Below are positions 28,455-37,413 of a DNA stretch of 64,000 nucleotides, in pieces. The notes under the pieces were generated by a model. It was not told where the DNA came from, made no database searches, and was given only the letters and a program-made list of their open reading frames with translations. The translations under genes and the position numbers were made by a program. Position 1 is the first letter of the stretch. Each line of letters opens with the position of its first letter. The stretch comes from Halioxenophilus aromaticivorans (GTDB taxonomy: Bacteria; Pseudomonadota; Gammaproteobacteria; Pseudomonadales; Cellvibrionaceae): the NCBI RefSeq assembly GCF_042850945.1, contig NZ_AP031496.1, positions 5,580,001 to 5,644,000 on the forward strand, written 5' to 3'.

Positions 28455-29894
28455 ATGCAAAACTTCCCTTTAATGATTAATGGCGAGCCGGTGGAAACAC
28501 CCCAGCACAGCGAAGTAATCAACCCCGCAACGGGGTTGCCCTTCGCAAGCTGTAGCCAAGCCGATGTTCATGTCGCCCAACAAGCCATTGGTGCAGCGGC
28601 GCAGGCGTTTGACAGCTGGAGCAAACTGTCCCACTCCCAACGGCAAGAGTACTGCCATCAAATCGGCGCGGTGATTGAAGCCAATATGCCGGAGCTGATG
28701 CAGCTTATCTGCCAAGAAACCGGTAAACCCATGGGCGGATTAAATGGTGTGGGCGCCGGCATGGAAGTGGGCGGCTCTGCCTTTTGGGCGCACTTTACCG
28801 CGGACCTAGAACTGCCGGTGGAAGTGCTGCAAGACGACGACAGCGGCCGGGTGGAATTGCACCGTAAACCCCTGGGTGTGGTGGCCAGCATTACGCCCTG
28901 GAATTGGCCGCTGTTGATTGCCACCTGGCATGTTATTCCGGCGCTATTGGCCGGCAATACCGTGGTGATTAAACCCTCGCCCTACACGCCCATTACCACG
29001 CTACGTATGGTAGAGCTGGCCAACAGTGTGCTGCCACCCGGCGTGCTGAATGCCATTACCGGCGACGGCGAAGTGGGCAACCTGCTCACCAGCCACCCGC
29101 AAATTGCCAAGGTGATTTTCACCGGCTCTACGCCCACGGGCCGCAAGATTATGGCCAGCGCCAGCGCTTCGCTAAAACGCTTAACTCTGGAGCTGGGCGG
29201 CAACGACGCCGGCATTGTGTTGCCCGGCACTAATCTGGATTCAGCACTGCCAGCTATTTTTGGTTGTTGCTTCCACAACAACGGCCAAACCTGTGCGGCA
29301 CTGAAACGCCTTTACGTGCACCGCTCGCAATACCAGGCCGCGTGTGACGGCATGGCGGCCAAGGCGCGCACTATAAAGGTTGGCAACGGCTTAGAAGAGG
29401 GCACCGAATTGGGCCCGGTACAAAATGCCGCCCAGCTGGCCATCGTGGAATCCTTGGTGGCCGCTGCTAAAGAAGAGGGCGGCAAGGTGTTGTGCGGCGG
29501 TGAGCGCTTGCCCGGCGACGGTTATTTTTATGCGCCCACCGTGGTGGCAGGCCTCAGCAACGGCTCCCGCTTAGTGGACGAAGAGCCCTTCGGCCCGGTG
29601 CTGCCGATCGTTGCCTACGACAGCCTGGAAGAAGTCATCGAACTGGCCAACGACAACGACGCTGGTTTAGGCGGCTCAGTTTGGGCAGACGACCTCGACG
29701 ACGCCCACGCTCTGGCCGGCAAGCTTGCCTGCGGCACGGTGTGGATCAACGACCACGGCGCGGTGCAGCCCAACATGCCTTTTGGTGGTGTAAAGCAATC
29801 CGGCCTGGGCGTGGAGTTCGGCTTAGAAGGCCTGAAAGAAATGACCAGCTGCCAATCGATTTGCATTAAGCCCTTAGCCCCAAAGCCCAGTTAG
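28455..29894 (+). CDS. NAD(P)-dependent aldehyde dehydrogenase
   Basis: 479 residues, full length for the ALDH superfamily. The catalytic Cys is in NNGQTCAALK, the general-base Glu in TLELGGNDAG and the cofactor loop is FTGSTPTGR. PWNWPLLIATWHVIPALLAGNTVVIKPSP is the usual Rossmann segment. It oxidises an aldehyde to the acid in the cytoplasm. It is coupled to the TonB receptor gene and ends 33 bases from the convergent iacR. Indole-3-acetaldehyde to indole-3-acetate would feed the adjacent iac pathway; that substrate is inferred, not shown. Confidence 0.93.
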   Translation: MQNFPLMINGEPVETPQHSEVINPATGLPFASCSQADVHVAQQAIGAAAQAFDSWSKLSHSQRQEYCHQIGAVIEANMPELMQLICQETGKPMGGLNGVGAGMEVGGSAFWAHFTADLELPVEVLQDDDSGRVELHRKPLGVVASITPWNWPLLIATWHVIPALLAGNTVVIKPSPYTPITTLRMVELANSVLPPGVLNAITGDGEVGNLLTSHPQIAKVIFTGSTPTGRKIMASASASLKRLTLELGGNDAGIVLPGTNLDSALPAIFGCCFHNNGQTCAALKRLYVHRSQYQAACDGMAAKARTIKVGNGLEEGTELGPVQNAAQLAIVESLVAAAKEEGGKVLCGGERLPGDGYFYAPTVVAGLSNGSRLVDEEPFGPVLPIVAYDSLEEVIELANDNDAGLGGSVWADDLDDAHALAGKLACGTVWINDHGAVQPNMPFGGVKQSGLGVEFGLEGLKEMTSCQSICIKPLAPKPS

Positions 29895-29927
29895 TCAGGG
29901 TTTTGGGTAGGCAATAAAGCGCGGCAA

Positions 29928-30413
29928 TTAACCCGCTGTGGGCGGCATATTGTCGAATAATTTTTCAAGTATTTCGTTCAACAAGTGAAGCTGGCCATCG
30001 GATAGGTCATCGTAAATGTTATCGAACAAAGGCCGGGTGGTTTCGCTGATACTTTGCACCGTCTCCAAGCCCTTAGGGGTGATGCTAACAATAGTCACCC
30101 GGGCATCGTCCTCTTGCTGGGCGATATCCACCATTGCTTGATCGCGCAACTTATACACAGTGCGCGTGGTGGTGGGCAAACGGCTGGCGGCGTGGTGTGC
30201 AATGTCAGAAATACTCTGCGGGCCCAACTCTTTAAGCACCGCCAGTGTGCGCCAGGAGGTAATCGTAATGCCCAATTTTTTGAGCTGCAGCTCCATGTTA
30301 TGGGTATAGCGATTGGCCACTCGGGTAATCCAGTAAAACGGAAAATTACTTGAACGAAATGGCTTAGCGGACGGGCGGTATTTTTCGAGGTCTTGGGTTT
30401 TATCTCGGGCCAT
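29928..30413 (-). CDS. iacR: MarR-family regulator of the iac genes
   Basis: I place the start at ATG 30413 (161 residues), which gives a normal MarR length; an upstream ATG at 30530 would add 39 residues unlike the family. A winged helix-turn-helix is visible: LTSWRTLAVLKELGP-like segment, SISDIAHHAASRLPTTTRTVYKLRDQ recognition region and the wing EDDARVTIVSITPKG. MarR-type IacR proteins repress iac genes until indole-3-acetate or a metabolite binds. It is divergent from iacH. The palindrome at 30537-30552 is its probable operator. Confidence 0.82.
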   Translation of the reverse strand: MARDKTQDLEKYRPSAKPFRSSNFPFYWITRVANRYTHNMELQLKKLGITITSWRTLAVLKELGPQSISDIAHHAASRLPTTTRTVYKLRDQAMVDIAQQEDDARVTIVSITPKGLETVQSISETTRPLFDNIYDDLSDGQLHLLNEILEKLFDNMPPTAG

Positions 30414-30536
30414 TAATTGCAATCTCAGGGTTATGTCGTCGTAGTTTTTGGGCAAGGCCAATATCAACCGGATTGGCGGCGCTGTCCAGCAGGAATTTCC
30501 AACCGCGTCATCGCCGCTTGCTGCAGGCACTCTAAT

Positions 30537-30552
30537 ACTTGATTTTTCAAGT
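30537..30552. promoter_or_regulatory. Palindromic operator candidate between iacR and iacH
   Basis: Perfect inverted repeat with 6-base arms (ACTTGA and TCAAGT) and spacer TTTT. It lies 80 bases before the chosen iacH ATG and 124 bases from the iacR ATG. The core TTGA-N4-TCAA is shared with the palindrome at 26049-26070, so both may bind IacR. Confidence 0.55.
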
Positions 30553-30631
30553 TTTGATGAATGTTATATGCTGCACCCAAAAACGAATTGAACCAAGACG
30601 ACTGGGGCAAAAAAATTTGAACAGCAACCAG

Positions 30632-31831
30632 ATGAATGCAACCAACATGCACACACAAGAGCCTAACAAACCGTTGAGTTCTGCCAATTGGACACAGCGC
30701 TTTCGCTTAGGCGATGGCAGCATCACCGTAGGTGTTAAAGACTGCATCGCTGTGGCCGGCTACGCCACCGCTTGTGGCAGTGAAGCCTGCGATGCCACCC
30801 CGGCGGCCGAGCACGCCGAGGTGGTGGCTCGCCTGTTGACCGGCGACTATACCCTCACCGGCAAAACCAACCTGCACGAGCTGGCCTTCGGCATGACCGG
30901 CGTTAACACCCACACCGGCACACCGATTAACCCGCGTTATCCGTTGTTGATTACCGGAGGCTCTTCCAGCGGCTCCGCCGCCGCGGTGGCCGCCGGCGAG
31001 GTGGACATTGCCCTTGGCACAGATACCGGAGGCTCGGTTCGTTTGCCGGCAGCCTGCTGCGGGATTTATGGGTTTAAACCCACCTACGGCCGAGTCAGCC
31101 GCCAGGGCCTAAAACCTGAACACTCCAGTCTCGATTGCGTGGGTTTATTCGCGCGCAGCCTGCCGCTGCTAAGCCATGCCCAGGCCACCTTGGATCCAGA
31201 TTTTGGCCAAACGCCGTTCGCTGCTCAGCCCGCTCTAGAAGATCTGCGTATTGGCGTGTATCTGGACGGCAGCGTCGACTGGATGGCCCAACAAATACAA
31301 AGCACCCTGGCAGGCTTCAACCTCAATACTCAGCCGGCGAGCCTGCCCAGCTTTGATGCGGCCTACCAAGCCGGCATGACCTTAATCAGCCAAGAGACTG
31401 CGCAGGCCAATGCGGCCATCATCCACCACCCAAGACTTGGGGCCGACGTGCAGGCAAGGCTCATGGCCGGCAGCCAAATCACAAGCCAGCAGGCAGCTCA
31501 GGCCGAGGCCGTGCGCCGCCAATTTAAAGGCGAGCTGGCCGAGCTGTTTGAGCGTGTGGATGTATTAATTACCCCAGCCCTGGTGGACGTACCGCTCACT
31601 CGACAAGCCGCCATGGCCGGGCAACAAGATCTCAACCTCAGCCGATTTTTGCGGCCCTTCAATCTCAGTGGCAACCCTGCCCTGGTAATCCCTATTCACT
31701 ACGCCGGCCCCCAGCCGGTGGCACTGCAACTGGTAGCTAACCACCACCGCGATGCCTGGCTCTGCGCCCTGGGGCAACACCTAATAACCACCTACAGCAG
31801 CATTCTGGGAGCAAACCATGTCCTTGCCTAA
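30632..31831 (+). CDS. iacH: Amidase-signature hydrolase IacH
   Basis: About 399 residues from ATG 30632; the longer frame from 30539 would start inside the promoter palindrome. The amidase-signature catalytic set is intact: Lys in GKTNLHELAFG, the cis-Ser and nucleophile Ser in GGSSSGSAAA and GTDTGGSVRLPA. The family (GatA/AtzF-like) hydrolyses amide or ester bonds. In iac clusters IacH is assigned to late steps of indole-3-acetate breakdown. It is the first gene of a tight plus-strand operon and overlaps iacA by 14 bases. The order H-A-B-I-C-D-E-F-G resembles, as I recall, the Acinetobacter arrangement rather than that of Pseudomonas putida 1290. Confidence 0.88.
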   Translation: MNATNMHTQEPNKPLSSANWTQRFRLGDGSITVGVKDCIAVAGYATACGSEACDATPAAEHAEVVARLLTGDYTLTGKTNLHELAFGMTGVNTHTGTPINPRYPLLITGGSSSGSAAAVAAGEVDIALGTDTGGSVRLPAACCGIYGFKPTYGRVSRQGLKPEHSSLDCVGLFARSLPLLSHAQATLDPDFGQTPFAAQPALEDLRIGVYLDGSVDWMAQQIQSTLAGFNLNTQPASLPSFDAAYQAGMTLISQETAQANAAIIHHPRLGADVQARLMAGSQITSQQAAQAEAVRRQFKGELAELFERVDVLITPALVDVPLTRQAAMAGQQDLNLSRFLRPFNLSGNPALVIPIHYAGPQPVALQLVANHHRDAWLCALGQHLITTYSSILGANHVLA

Positions 31832-32966
31832 ATTGGATAAAAGCCTCTGGGGCGGTACCGAGCTGGATCGCCTGTTACTGGATATTCGCGAACGCCGAGA
31901 GGAGTTTGAACAACAGCGCTTTATCAGCCACGACATCATCGAACGCTACAAAAATGTTGGCATCTACCGCGCATTTGTACCCACACAATTTGGCGGCGAT
32001 GAACGAACCCCCGTGCAGTTTCTGCAATTAATCGAAACCATCGCCAGTGCCGATGGCTCCGCCGGTTGGGTGGCCAGCTTTGGTATGAACCCGGCGTATT
32101 TATCCGCCCTACCGCACGAGACCATCGCCAAAGTATGGGCCAACGGGCCGGATGTGGTATTTGCCGGTGGCATTTTTCCGCCTAAGCCTGCGGTGCGTAA
32201 AGACGGTGGCTTTTTGGTAAATGGCCGCTGGCAATTTGGCAGCGGCTGCATGGGAGCATCACTGATTGGCGTTGGCATTCAACCAGAAGTGGAGGGCGCT
32301 TTGCCGCGTATGGCGGTGCTGCCGCGCGATAAAGTCACCATCGACCAAAACAGTTGGAACGTACACGGCATGACCGCCACCGGCAGTTTTGATTTGGTGG
32401 TGGAAGATGTAGTGGTGCCGGAGGAGTGGACCTTTGTGCGCGGCGCGCCAGCCAATTTGGAGGGCCATTTTTTTAACTACCCATCGCTATCCTTGGCCGC
32501 CCAGGTATTGTCCGTCACCAGCGCCGGCGTTGCCCGCGAGGCGTTAGATTTGGTCTACGCCATGGGCGGCAAACGCGCTTCGGTTACCGGGGCGCCGGAT
32601 ATTGGCGATCGGCAATACGTGCAAACCGCGGTGGCCAAGGCCGAAGCACGGCTGCAATCGGCGCGTGCCTTTTTCTACGATGCCACCGAAGCCGCCTGGG
32701 ACAGCATTTTAAGCCACGGCGAAGTACCCCCCCTGCAAACCAGTATGTTGCGCTTATCCACCAGCCACCTCACCCACGAGTGTGCCGAGGTTACCCGCGC
32801 AGCTTACAAACTGGCCGGCATGACCAGCGCCTACTACAGCCACCCGTTGTCGCGTTGCTTCCGCGATGCCCACCTGGCCACTCAACACGCCTTCATGGGC
32901 GAGATTACCTTTCAAAACGCAGGCGCCATGCTGTTTGGCAAACAACCGCTGCCCGGCTACCTGTAA
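31818..32966 (+). CDS. iacA: Flavin-dependent monooxygenase IacA (acyl-CoA dehydrogenase fold)
   Basis: 382 residues with the acyl-CoA dehydrogenase/HsaA-type hydroxylase fold. The N-terminal helical domain (RYKNVGIYRAFVPTQFGGDE), the central beta domain (GFLVNGRWQFGSGCMGASLIG, WNVHGMTATGSFDLVVEDVVVP) and the C-terminal helical domain are all present. There is no acyl-CoA dehydrogenase catalytic Glu motif. IacA performs the first attack on the indole ring of indole-3-acetate using reduced flavin supplied by a separate reductase (IacG here). A GGGAG ribosome site lies before the ATG. Confidence 0.92.
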   Translation: MSLPKLDKSLWGGTELDRLLLDIRERREEFEQQRFISHDIIERYKNVGIYRAFVPTQFGGDERTPVQFLQLIETIASADGSAGWVASFGMNPAYLSALPHETIAKVWANGPDVVFAGGIFPPKPAVRKDGGFLVNGRWQFGSGCMGASLIGVGIQPEVEGALPRMAVLPRDKVTIDQNSWNVHGMTATGSFDLVVEDVVVPEEWTFVRGAPANLEGHFFNYPSLSLAAQVLSVTSAGVAREALDLVYAMGGKRASVTGAPDIGDRQYVQTAVAKAEARLQSARAFFYDATEAAWDSILSHGEVPPLQTSMLRLSTSHLTHECAEVTRAAYKLAGMTSAYYSHPLSRCFRDAHLATQHAFMGEITFQNAGAMLFGKQPLPGYL

Positions 32967-32992
32967 TTGTTTATTTATTGGAGATTAATTTT

Positions 32993-33346
32993 ATGTCTGC
33001 ACCACTTCGCGTTTTATTTTGCATTGGCATTAATCAAAATTTTATGGATGGCACCGCCGGCGAAATGAAAGATGTTTGGCAAGCCTTTAGCACCATGATG
33101 AAAAGCATCGATGAACTGCCCGGCGTAACCATTCTCGGCATTATGGATGACGATCGTATTCAGGTAGGGCCATCACCCACCGCGCCCTGGACTTGCTACA
33201 TTATGGCCGACTGCCCCAACTACGACAGCGTGGTGGATGCCTGTAATTTTTTCCGCACCATCCCCGTGGGCGATGGCGAATTTAAATTGTGGAAATACGC
33301 CCGGGTTGAAGCGCGTATTGGCCGCGAACTGGTTGTGCCGGAGTAA
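32993..33346 (+). CDS. iacB: Small protein IacB
   Basis: 117 residues from ATG 32993, preceded by the ribosome site TTGGAGATTAATTTT; a longer frame from 32780 lies mostly inside iacA and is rejected. The sequence (LRVLFCIGINQNFMDGTAGEMKDVW, later FFRTIPVGDGEFKLWKYARVEARIGRE) resembles a ferredoxin-like alpha/beta fold of about 110 residues. IacB is conserved in iac clusters but has no established catalytic role. The identification rests on its position between iacA and iacI and on length. Confidence 0.82.
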   Translation: MSAPLRVLFCIGINQNFMDGTAGEMKDVWQAFSTMMKSIDELPGVTILGIMDDDRIQVGPSPTAPWTCYIMADCPNYDSVVDACNFFRTIPVGDGEFKLWKYARVEARIGRELVVPE

Positions 33347-33349
33347 ATC

Positions 33350-33895
33350 GTGACACATGATATTGCCGCGTTAACCGCCCGCGTCAGTGCGTTGGAAAAC
33401 GAGCGCTTGGTAAGTGCTTGCATGCACCGTTACATGCGTTTGTGCGATGACCTAAACGTAGACACCGACCTGCAACCGCTGCTGGAGTTATTTACCAGCG
33501 ACGCGGTGTGGGAAGGCGAGGGCGACTATTACCGCAAAAAACTCGGCCGGCACATTGGTGTGGCCGCCATCGGTGACATGTTTGCCCGCTACACACGGCC
33601 GCCGGCGCATTTTCGTTTTAATTTGCACGTGCTCGGTAACGAGGTGATTCATGTTGCGGACAATACCGCCCAAGGCCAATGGGTGCTGGTACAACCCTCG
33701 GATTTCACCAGTGGCCTATCCCATTTAAACGCCGCCCAAATTAACGCCGATTTTAAATTCCACAACGGTCATTGGCGCATCAGCCATTTTCGTACCCGTA
33801 ATTTATTCAGCCGCGCCATGAGCACCCCCTGGCAACAGGGCGAGTCGGTGCCGGTACCGCCGGCGACCACCGCCAAGGAGTCTACCCATGAGTAA
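33350..33895 (+). CDS. iacI: SnoaL/NTF2-like protein IacI
   Basis: 181 residues starting at GTG 33350, four bases after the iacB stop. The alpha+beta NTF2-like fold is visible (CMHRYMRLCDDLNVDTDLQPLLELFTSDAVWEGEGDYY, then GRHIGVAAIGDMFARYTRPPAHFRFNLHVLGN). Proteins of this type include small subunits and accessory hydrolases or isomerases in aromatic breakdown. IacI belongs to the standard iac set. It overlaps iacC by 8 bases. Confidence 0.85.
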   Translation: MTHDIAALTARVSALENERLVSACMHRYMRLCDDLNVDTDLQPLLELFTSDAVWEGEGDYYRKKLGRHIGVAAIGDMFARYTRPPAHFRFNLHVLGNEVIHVADNTAQGQWVLVQPSDFTSGLSHLNAAQINADFKFHNGHWRISHFRTRNLFSRAMSTPWQQGESVPVPPATTAKESTHE

Positions 33896-35177
33896 TGTTA
33901 TCGCTCGCTGCGCGAGCACCATCCGCGATCTAGTACAAGAGGATCGCGTGCACAAATCCCTTTACAGCGACCCAGAATTGTTCGAGCAAGAACTGGATAA
34001 AGTCTTTAACAACACTTGGGTGTGGGTCGCCCACGAGTCCGAGGTGCCGGACAAAGGCAGCTACAAAACCGCCATGATTGGCCGCCACCCGGTGATCGTC
34101 TCCCGTGATCGCAAAAACCAAATTCACGTTTTGCAAAACCGCTGTCGCCATCGCGGCGCCACGGTGTGCGAAGGTAAACACGGTAAAACCAAGGCCTTTA
34201 CCTGCCCCTACCACGGTTGGGGCTACGCCCTAGACGGCGAACTGCGCGCCCTGCCAAAGCCCGAAGAATACGAAGGCATTTTAGACAAAGCCGAACACGG
34301 CTTAGAGAAATTGCGCCACGAAAGTTACCAAGGCATGATCTTCGCCACCTTTCGCGATGACATCGAACCATTAGAAGACTTTTTGGGCGGCGCCAAAAAG
34401 TGGATCGATTTATTTATGAAGCAGGGCGGTGGTTATCCCGTCAAAGCATTGGGCGACCATCGTTTTCGCTTCCCAGGCAACTGGAAAATCCAATTGGAAA
34501 ACACCACCGATGCCTACCATTTCCCAATCGTACATAAATCGTTTATTTCCTCCGTGGACGAAGCCACCCAGGACGTGTTCGACTTTTTAGACGGCGACGG
34601 CTACGTGGAAGATTTGGGCAATGGCCACAGCGTCATGGTAATGATCCCGGATTTGGTAGACCTAGAAGCCAACTTAGATGAACCCATCCCCAAGCGCTTT
34701 TCCGAGCTTGCCCAAACCCTAGCCGACGAAGGTCACAGCGACGAAGAAGTACGCAAGCTGGTGCGCGCCGCAGGCGGCAGTGGTTTTAATCTAAACCTGT
34801 TCCCCAATGTGGCCTGCTCCATGGCGTTTTTCCGCGTGCTTACGCCAATTAGCGTAAACAGCACCGAAATCCACCACGTGGCCATTGGCGGCGACGGCGC
34901 CCCGGCGGCATTTAACAAAATGCGCCTGCGGCTGCATGAGCATTTCCAAGGCCCCATGGGATTTGGCACGCCGGATGACGGCGAAGCCTGGGAGCGAGTA
35001 CAGCGCGGCGCCAATGCCGGCAAGGATGGCTGGATACTGGTCAACCGTGGCATGAGCAAGCTGTCGCAATCCGACGATGGCAACGTCAAGGGCGCGGTCT
35101 GTTCCGAAACCGGCATGCGGTCGGCCTATAAGCAATATTTAAAATGCATGATCGCAGAGGAGAACAACCATGCTTGA
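33888..35177 (+). CDS. iacC: Rieske-type ring-hydroxylating oxygenase large subunit IacC
   Basis: 429 residues. The Rieske [2Fe-2S] motif is CRHRGATVCEG followed by FTCPYHGWGY (C-x-H and C-x2-H). The mononuclear iron site is in ENTTDAYHFPIVHKS, with the bridging Asp and two His ligands. It forms the alpha subunit of an oxygenase acting on an oxidised indole-3-acetate intermediate on the way to catechol. The small subunit gene iacD overlaps by 8 bases and the reductase IacF is encoded two genes further. Confidence 0.95.
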   Translation: MSNVIARCASTIRDLVQEDRVHKSLYSDPELFEQELDKVFNNTWVWVAHESEVPDKGSYKTAMIGRHPVIVSRDRKNQIHVLQNRCRHRGATVCEGKHGKTKAFTCPYHGWGYALDGELRALPKPEEYEGILDKAEHGLEKLRHESYQGMIFATFRDDIEPLEDFLGGAKKWIDLFMKQGGGYPVKALGDHRFRFPGNWKIQLENTTDAYHFPIVHKSFISSVDEATQDVFDFLDGDGYVEDLGNGHSVMVMIPDLVDLEANLDEPIPKRFSELAQTLADEGHSDEEVRKLVRAAGGSGFNLNLFPNVACSMAFFRVLTPISVNSTEIHHVAIGGDGAPAAFNKMRLRLHEHFQGPMGFGTPDDGEAWERVQRGANAGKDGWILVNRGMSKLSQSDDGNVKGAVCSETGMRSAYKQYLKCMIAEENNHA

Positions 35178-35649
35178 TACACAACTCACCGCTGCGGTTA
35201 CCGCGTTTTTATCACTGGAAGCCGACCTCCTGGATTTTAAAGACTACGATGCTTGGTTGGATCTTTGGCAGGAATCGGGTTTGTACATTGTTCCGGTAGA
35301 CCACAACGCCCAGGATTTTTCCGCCGTGCTCAACGTCGCCTACGACGACGCTGAAATGCGCCGTCTAAGAGTCCAGCGTTTATCCAGCGGCGAGGCGATA
35401 TCCACCGCTCTAGCCAAGCCTACGGTACGCACCTTATCCAGAGTGCGAGTGCTGGCCAGCGGCTCTGAAGAAGTCCACGTACGGGCGGCCTGCTGTTTGT
35501 ATGAAGACAACAAAAACGGCGTGCGCTCCTACCCCATTAATTTGGAATACAAGCTGGTTCCCACCGAGGGCAGCTTTAAAATCCAAGAAAAAATCGCCCG
35601 GGTGATGCAATCGGATCAGCACCTAACCACCATCAGCTATTTATTTTAA
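35170..35649 (+). CDS. iacD: Ring-hydroxylating oxygenase small subunit IacD
   Basis: 159 residues, cone-shaped beta-subunit fold of aromatic dioxygenases (EADLLDFKDYDAWLDLWQESGLYIVPVD, then SRVRVLASGSEEVHVRAACCLYED). Lacks catalytic metals, as expected; it holds the alpha subunits together. Start overlaps iacC, and an AGAGGAG ribosome site lies within the iacC end. Confidence 0.92.
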   Translation: MLDTQLTAAVTAFLSLEADLLDFKDYDAWLDLWQESGLYIVPVDHNAQDFSAVLNVAYDDAEMRRLRVQRLSSGEAISTALAKPTVRTLSRVRVLASGSEEVHVRAACCLYEDNKNGVRSYPINLEYKLVPTEGSFKIQEKIARVMQSDQHLTTISYLF

Positions 35650-35659
35650 GGATGCCACC

Positions 35660-36400
35660 ATGCCCCAAACAGCGGTAATTACCGGCGCGGCCAAAGGCAT
35701 TGGCCAGGTGCTGGCGAAGGCGTTTTTACAGGCCGATTTCAATGTGCTGATGACCGACGCCGATGACCAAGCCTTAGCCGGCGCGCGAGACGAGCTAGCA
35801 CACTACAACCGGGTGCAAACCCAGGTATTGGATGTGCGCAACAAAAACGATTTTGAGCAAGCATTGAATGTGGCCCAAGAGCACTTTGGCGCGGCGCAAG
35901 TGTTAATTAATAACGCCGCCATAACCCCAACCACTCCGGTATTGGAAATAACACCCGAGGAATTCAGCCAGGTGTTGGATATTAATTTGCGCGGCTGCTT
36001 TTTAGGTTGCCAAGTGTTCGGTGCTTATTTTGCTCAACAAAACCAAGGCCGTATTATTAATATGGCGTCACTGGCTGGGCAAATGGGCGGCACAGCCTCC
36101 GGTGCCCACTACGCCTCATCTAAGGCCGGCATTATTACCCTCACCAAAATCTTTGCTCGTCAATTCGCAGGCCAAGGCGTTACGGTCAATGCCGTGGCGC
36201 CCGGCCCGGTGCTGGTGGACTCCATTACTGAAAAAGTACCGCCGGAGAAACTGGCCGAAATTATTGACACGATGATTCCGGTAAAACAAATGAGCGACCC
36301 GCGATTAATCGCCGATATGGCGTTACTGTTGGCCAGTGACCAAGCGGCCACCGTTACCGGAGCTACCTGGGATGCCAACGGCGGAATATTTATGCGCTAG
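35660..36400 (+). CDS. iacE: Short-chain dehydrogenase/reductase IacE
   Basis: 246 residues, classical SDR. The NAD(P) motif is TGAAKGIG, the structural NNA motif is INNAAITP, and the catalytic Ser-Tyr-Lys set is NMASLAG with HYASSKAG. PGPVLVDS is the usual C-terminal loop. In the iac pathway it acts with IacA in forming dioxindole-3-acetate. An AAGGATGCCACC ribosome site precedes the ATG. Confidence 0.92.
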   Translation: MPQTAVITGAAKGIGQVLAKAFLQADFNVLMTDADDQALAGARDELAHYNRVQTQVLDVRNKNDFEQALNVAQEHFGAAQVLINNAAITPTTPVLEITPEEFSQVLDINLRGCFLGCQVFGAYFAQQNQGRIINMASLAGQMGGTASGAHYASSKAGIITLTKIFARQFAGQGVTVNAVAPGPVLVDSITEKVPPEKLAEIIDTMIPVKQMSDPRLIADMALLLASDQAATVTGATWDANGGIFMR

Positions 36401-36416
36401 GCGCAATGGTGAAAGC

Positions 36417-37388
36417 ATGACAAATCCAGATTTACTCGAAAAGAGCCTACAAGTAACCATCGACCACCGGCAGGACATCGACGGCCGCATCGCCATCCTC
36501 GATTTAATGCCCACGGCCGACGACTCTCTACCTGCGTTTAGCGCCGGTGCACACATTGATGTACACATTAATGACAATTTAATTCGCCAGTATTCGCTGT
36601 GTACTACGCCGGAGCAATTTGCCGGCTACCGATTGGCGGTGATGGAAGAGCCCAGCTCCCGTGGCGGCTCGCGCACCATATTCCAGCAATTTGCTGTGGG
36701 GCAAACCATTACCATTAGCCCGCCGCGCAATCATTTTGAGCTGCAACTGCCGGCGCAAAAGGTGTTGCTGCTGGCCGCCGGCATTGGTATTACGCCGTTG
36801 TACGCCATGGCTCAAACCCTCAAAGCCCAAGGCCAAGATTTTGAACTGCACTACTGCTTAAAAGAGCCCGGCACCGGCGCTTTTGAAGACGAGATAAAAT
36901 CGCAGTTTAGTGAGCAATCGCATTTTCATTACAGCCGCGTGGCGGAGTCCGGCCGCCTGGATTTACCTGACTTGCTAAAAAGCCAAAGCCTGCAAACGCA
37001 TATTTATTTGTGTGGCCCGGCGGGCTTTTTGGACTGGGCTTGTGACTGCGCCAAAGCCGCGGGATTGCCCGCAGACCAAGTCCACTTTGAATATTTTAAC
37101 GCCGAGGTAGAACTCACCGGTAACGCCTTTGAGATTTATTGCAGCGAGAGTGATGTCAGCGTACAAGTTGGCCCCACGGACACCATTGCCCAGGCATTAA
37201 AAGCGGCAGGCGTTAAGGTGGATGTCTCCTGCGAAGAAGGCGTGTGCGGCACCTGTATTATGGATGTATTAGAAGGCGAACCCGAGCATCGCGATCACTT
37301 TTTAAGTGACGAAGAAAAAGCCGACAACGATCAAATTGCCGTGTGTTGCTCAAGGGCCAAATCCGCCAAATTAATTTTGGATTGTTAA
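36417..37388 (+). CDS. iacF: Oxygenase reductase IacF (flavin, NAD and plant-type ferredoxin domains)
   Basis: About 323 residues from ATG 36417. The flavin-binding domain carries RQYSLCTTP, the nucleotide domain LLLAAGIGITPLYAMAQ and YLCGPAGFLDW, and the C-terminal [2Fe-2S] domain has the CEEGVCGTC motif with the distal Cys in AVCCSRAK. This is the phthalate-dioxygenase-reductase layout. It passes electrons from NAD(P)H to IacCD. The longer frame from 36336 overlaps iacE by 65 bases and adds a Pro-rich segment unlike the family. Confidence 0.93.
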   Translation: MTNPDLLEKSLQVTIDHRQDIDGRIAILDLMPTADDSLPAFSAGAHIDVHINDNLIRQYSLCTTPEQFAGYRLAVMEEPSSRGGSRTIFQQFAVGQTITISPPRNHFELQLPAQKVLLLAAGIGITPLYAMAQTLKAQGQDFELHYCLKEPGTGAFEDEIKSQFSEQSHFHYSRVAESGRLDLPDLLKSQSLQTHIYLCGPAGFLDWACDCAKAAGLPADQVHFEYFNAEVELTGNAFEIYCSESDVSVQVGPTDTIAQALKAAGVKVDVSCEEGVCGTCIMDVLEGEPEHRDHFLSDEEKADNDQIAVCCSRAKSAKLILDC

Positions 37389-37413
37389 CCCACGGCGTTC
37401 AAAGGAGCCTGCC

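Noticed and set aside
30539..30631. Upstream extension of iacH
   Set aside because: Would start in the promoter palindrome and adds Cys/Arg-rich sequence unlike amidases.
32780..32992. Upstream extension of the iacB frame
   Set aside because: Runs in another frame through the end of iacA; the ATG at 32993 has a good ribosome site and gives the expected IacB length.
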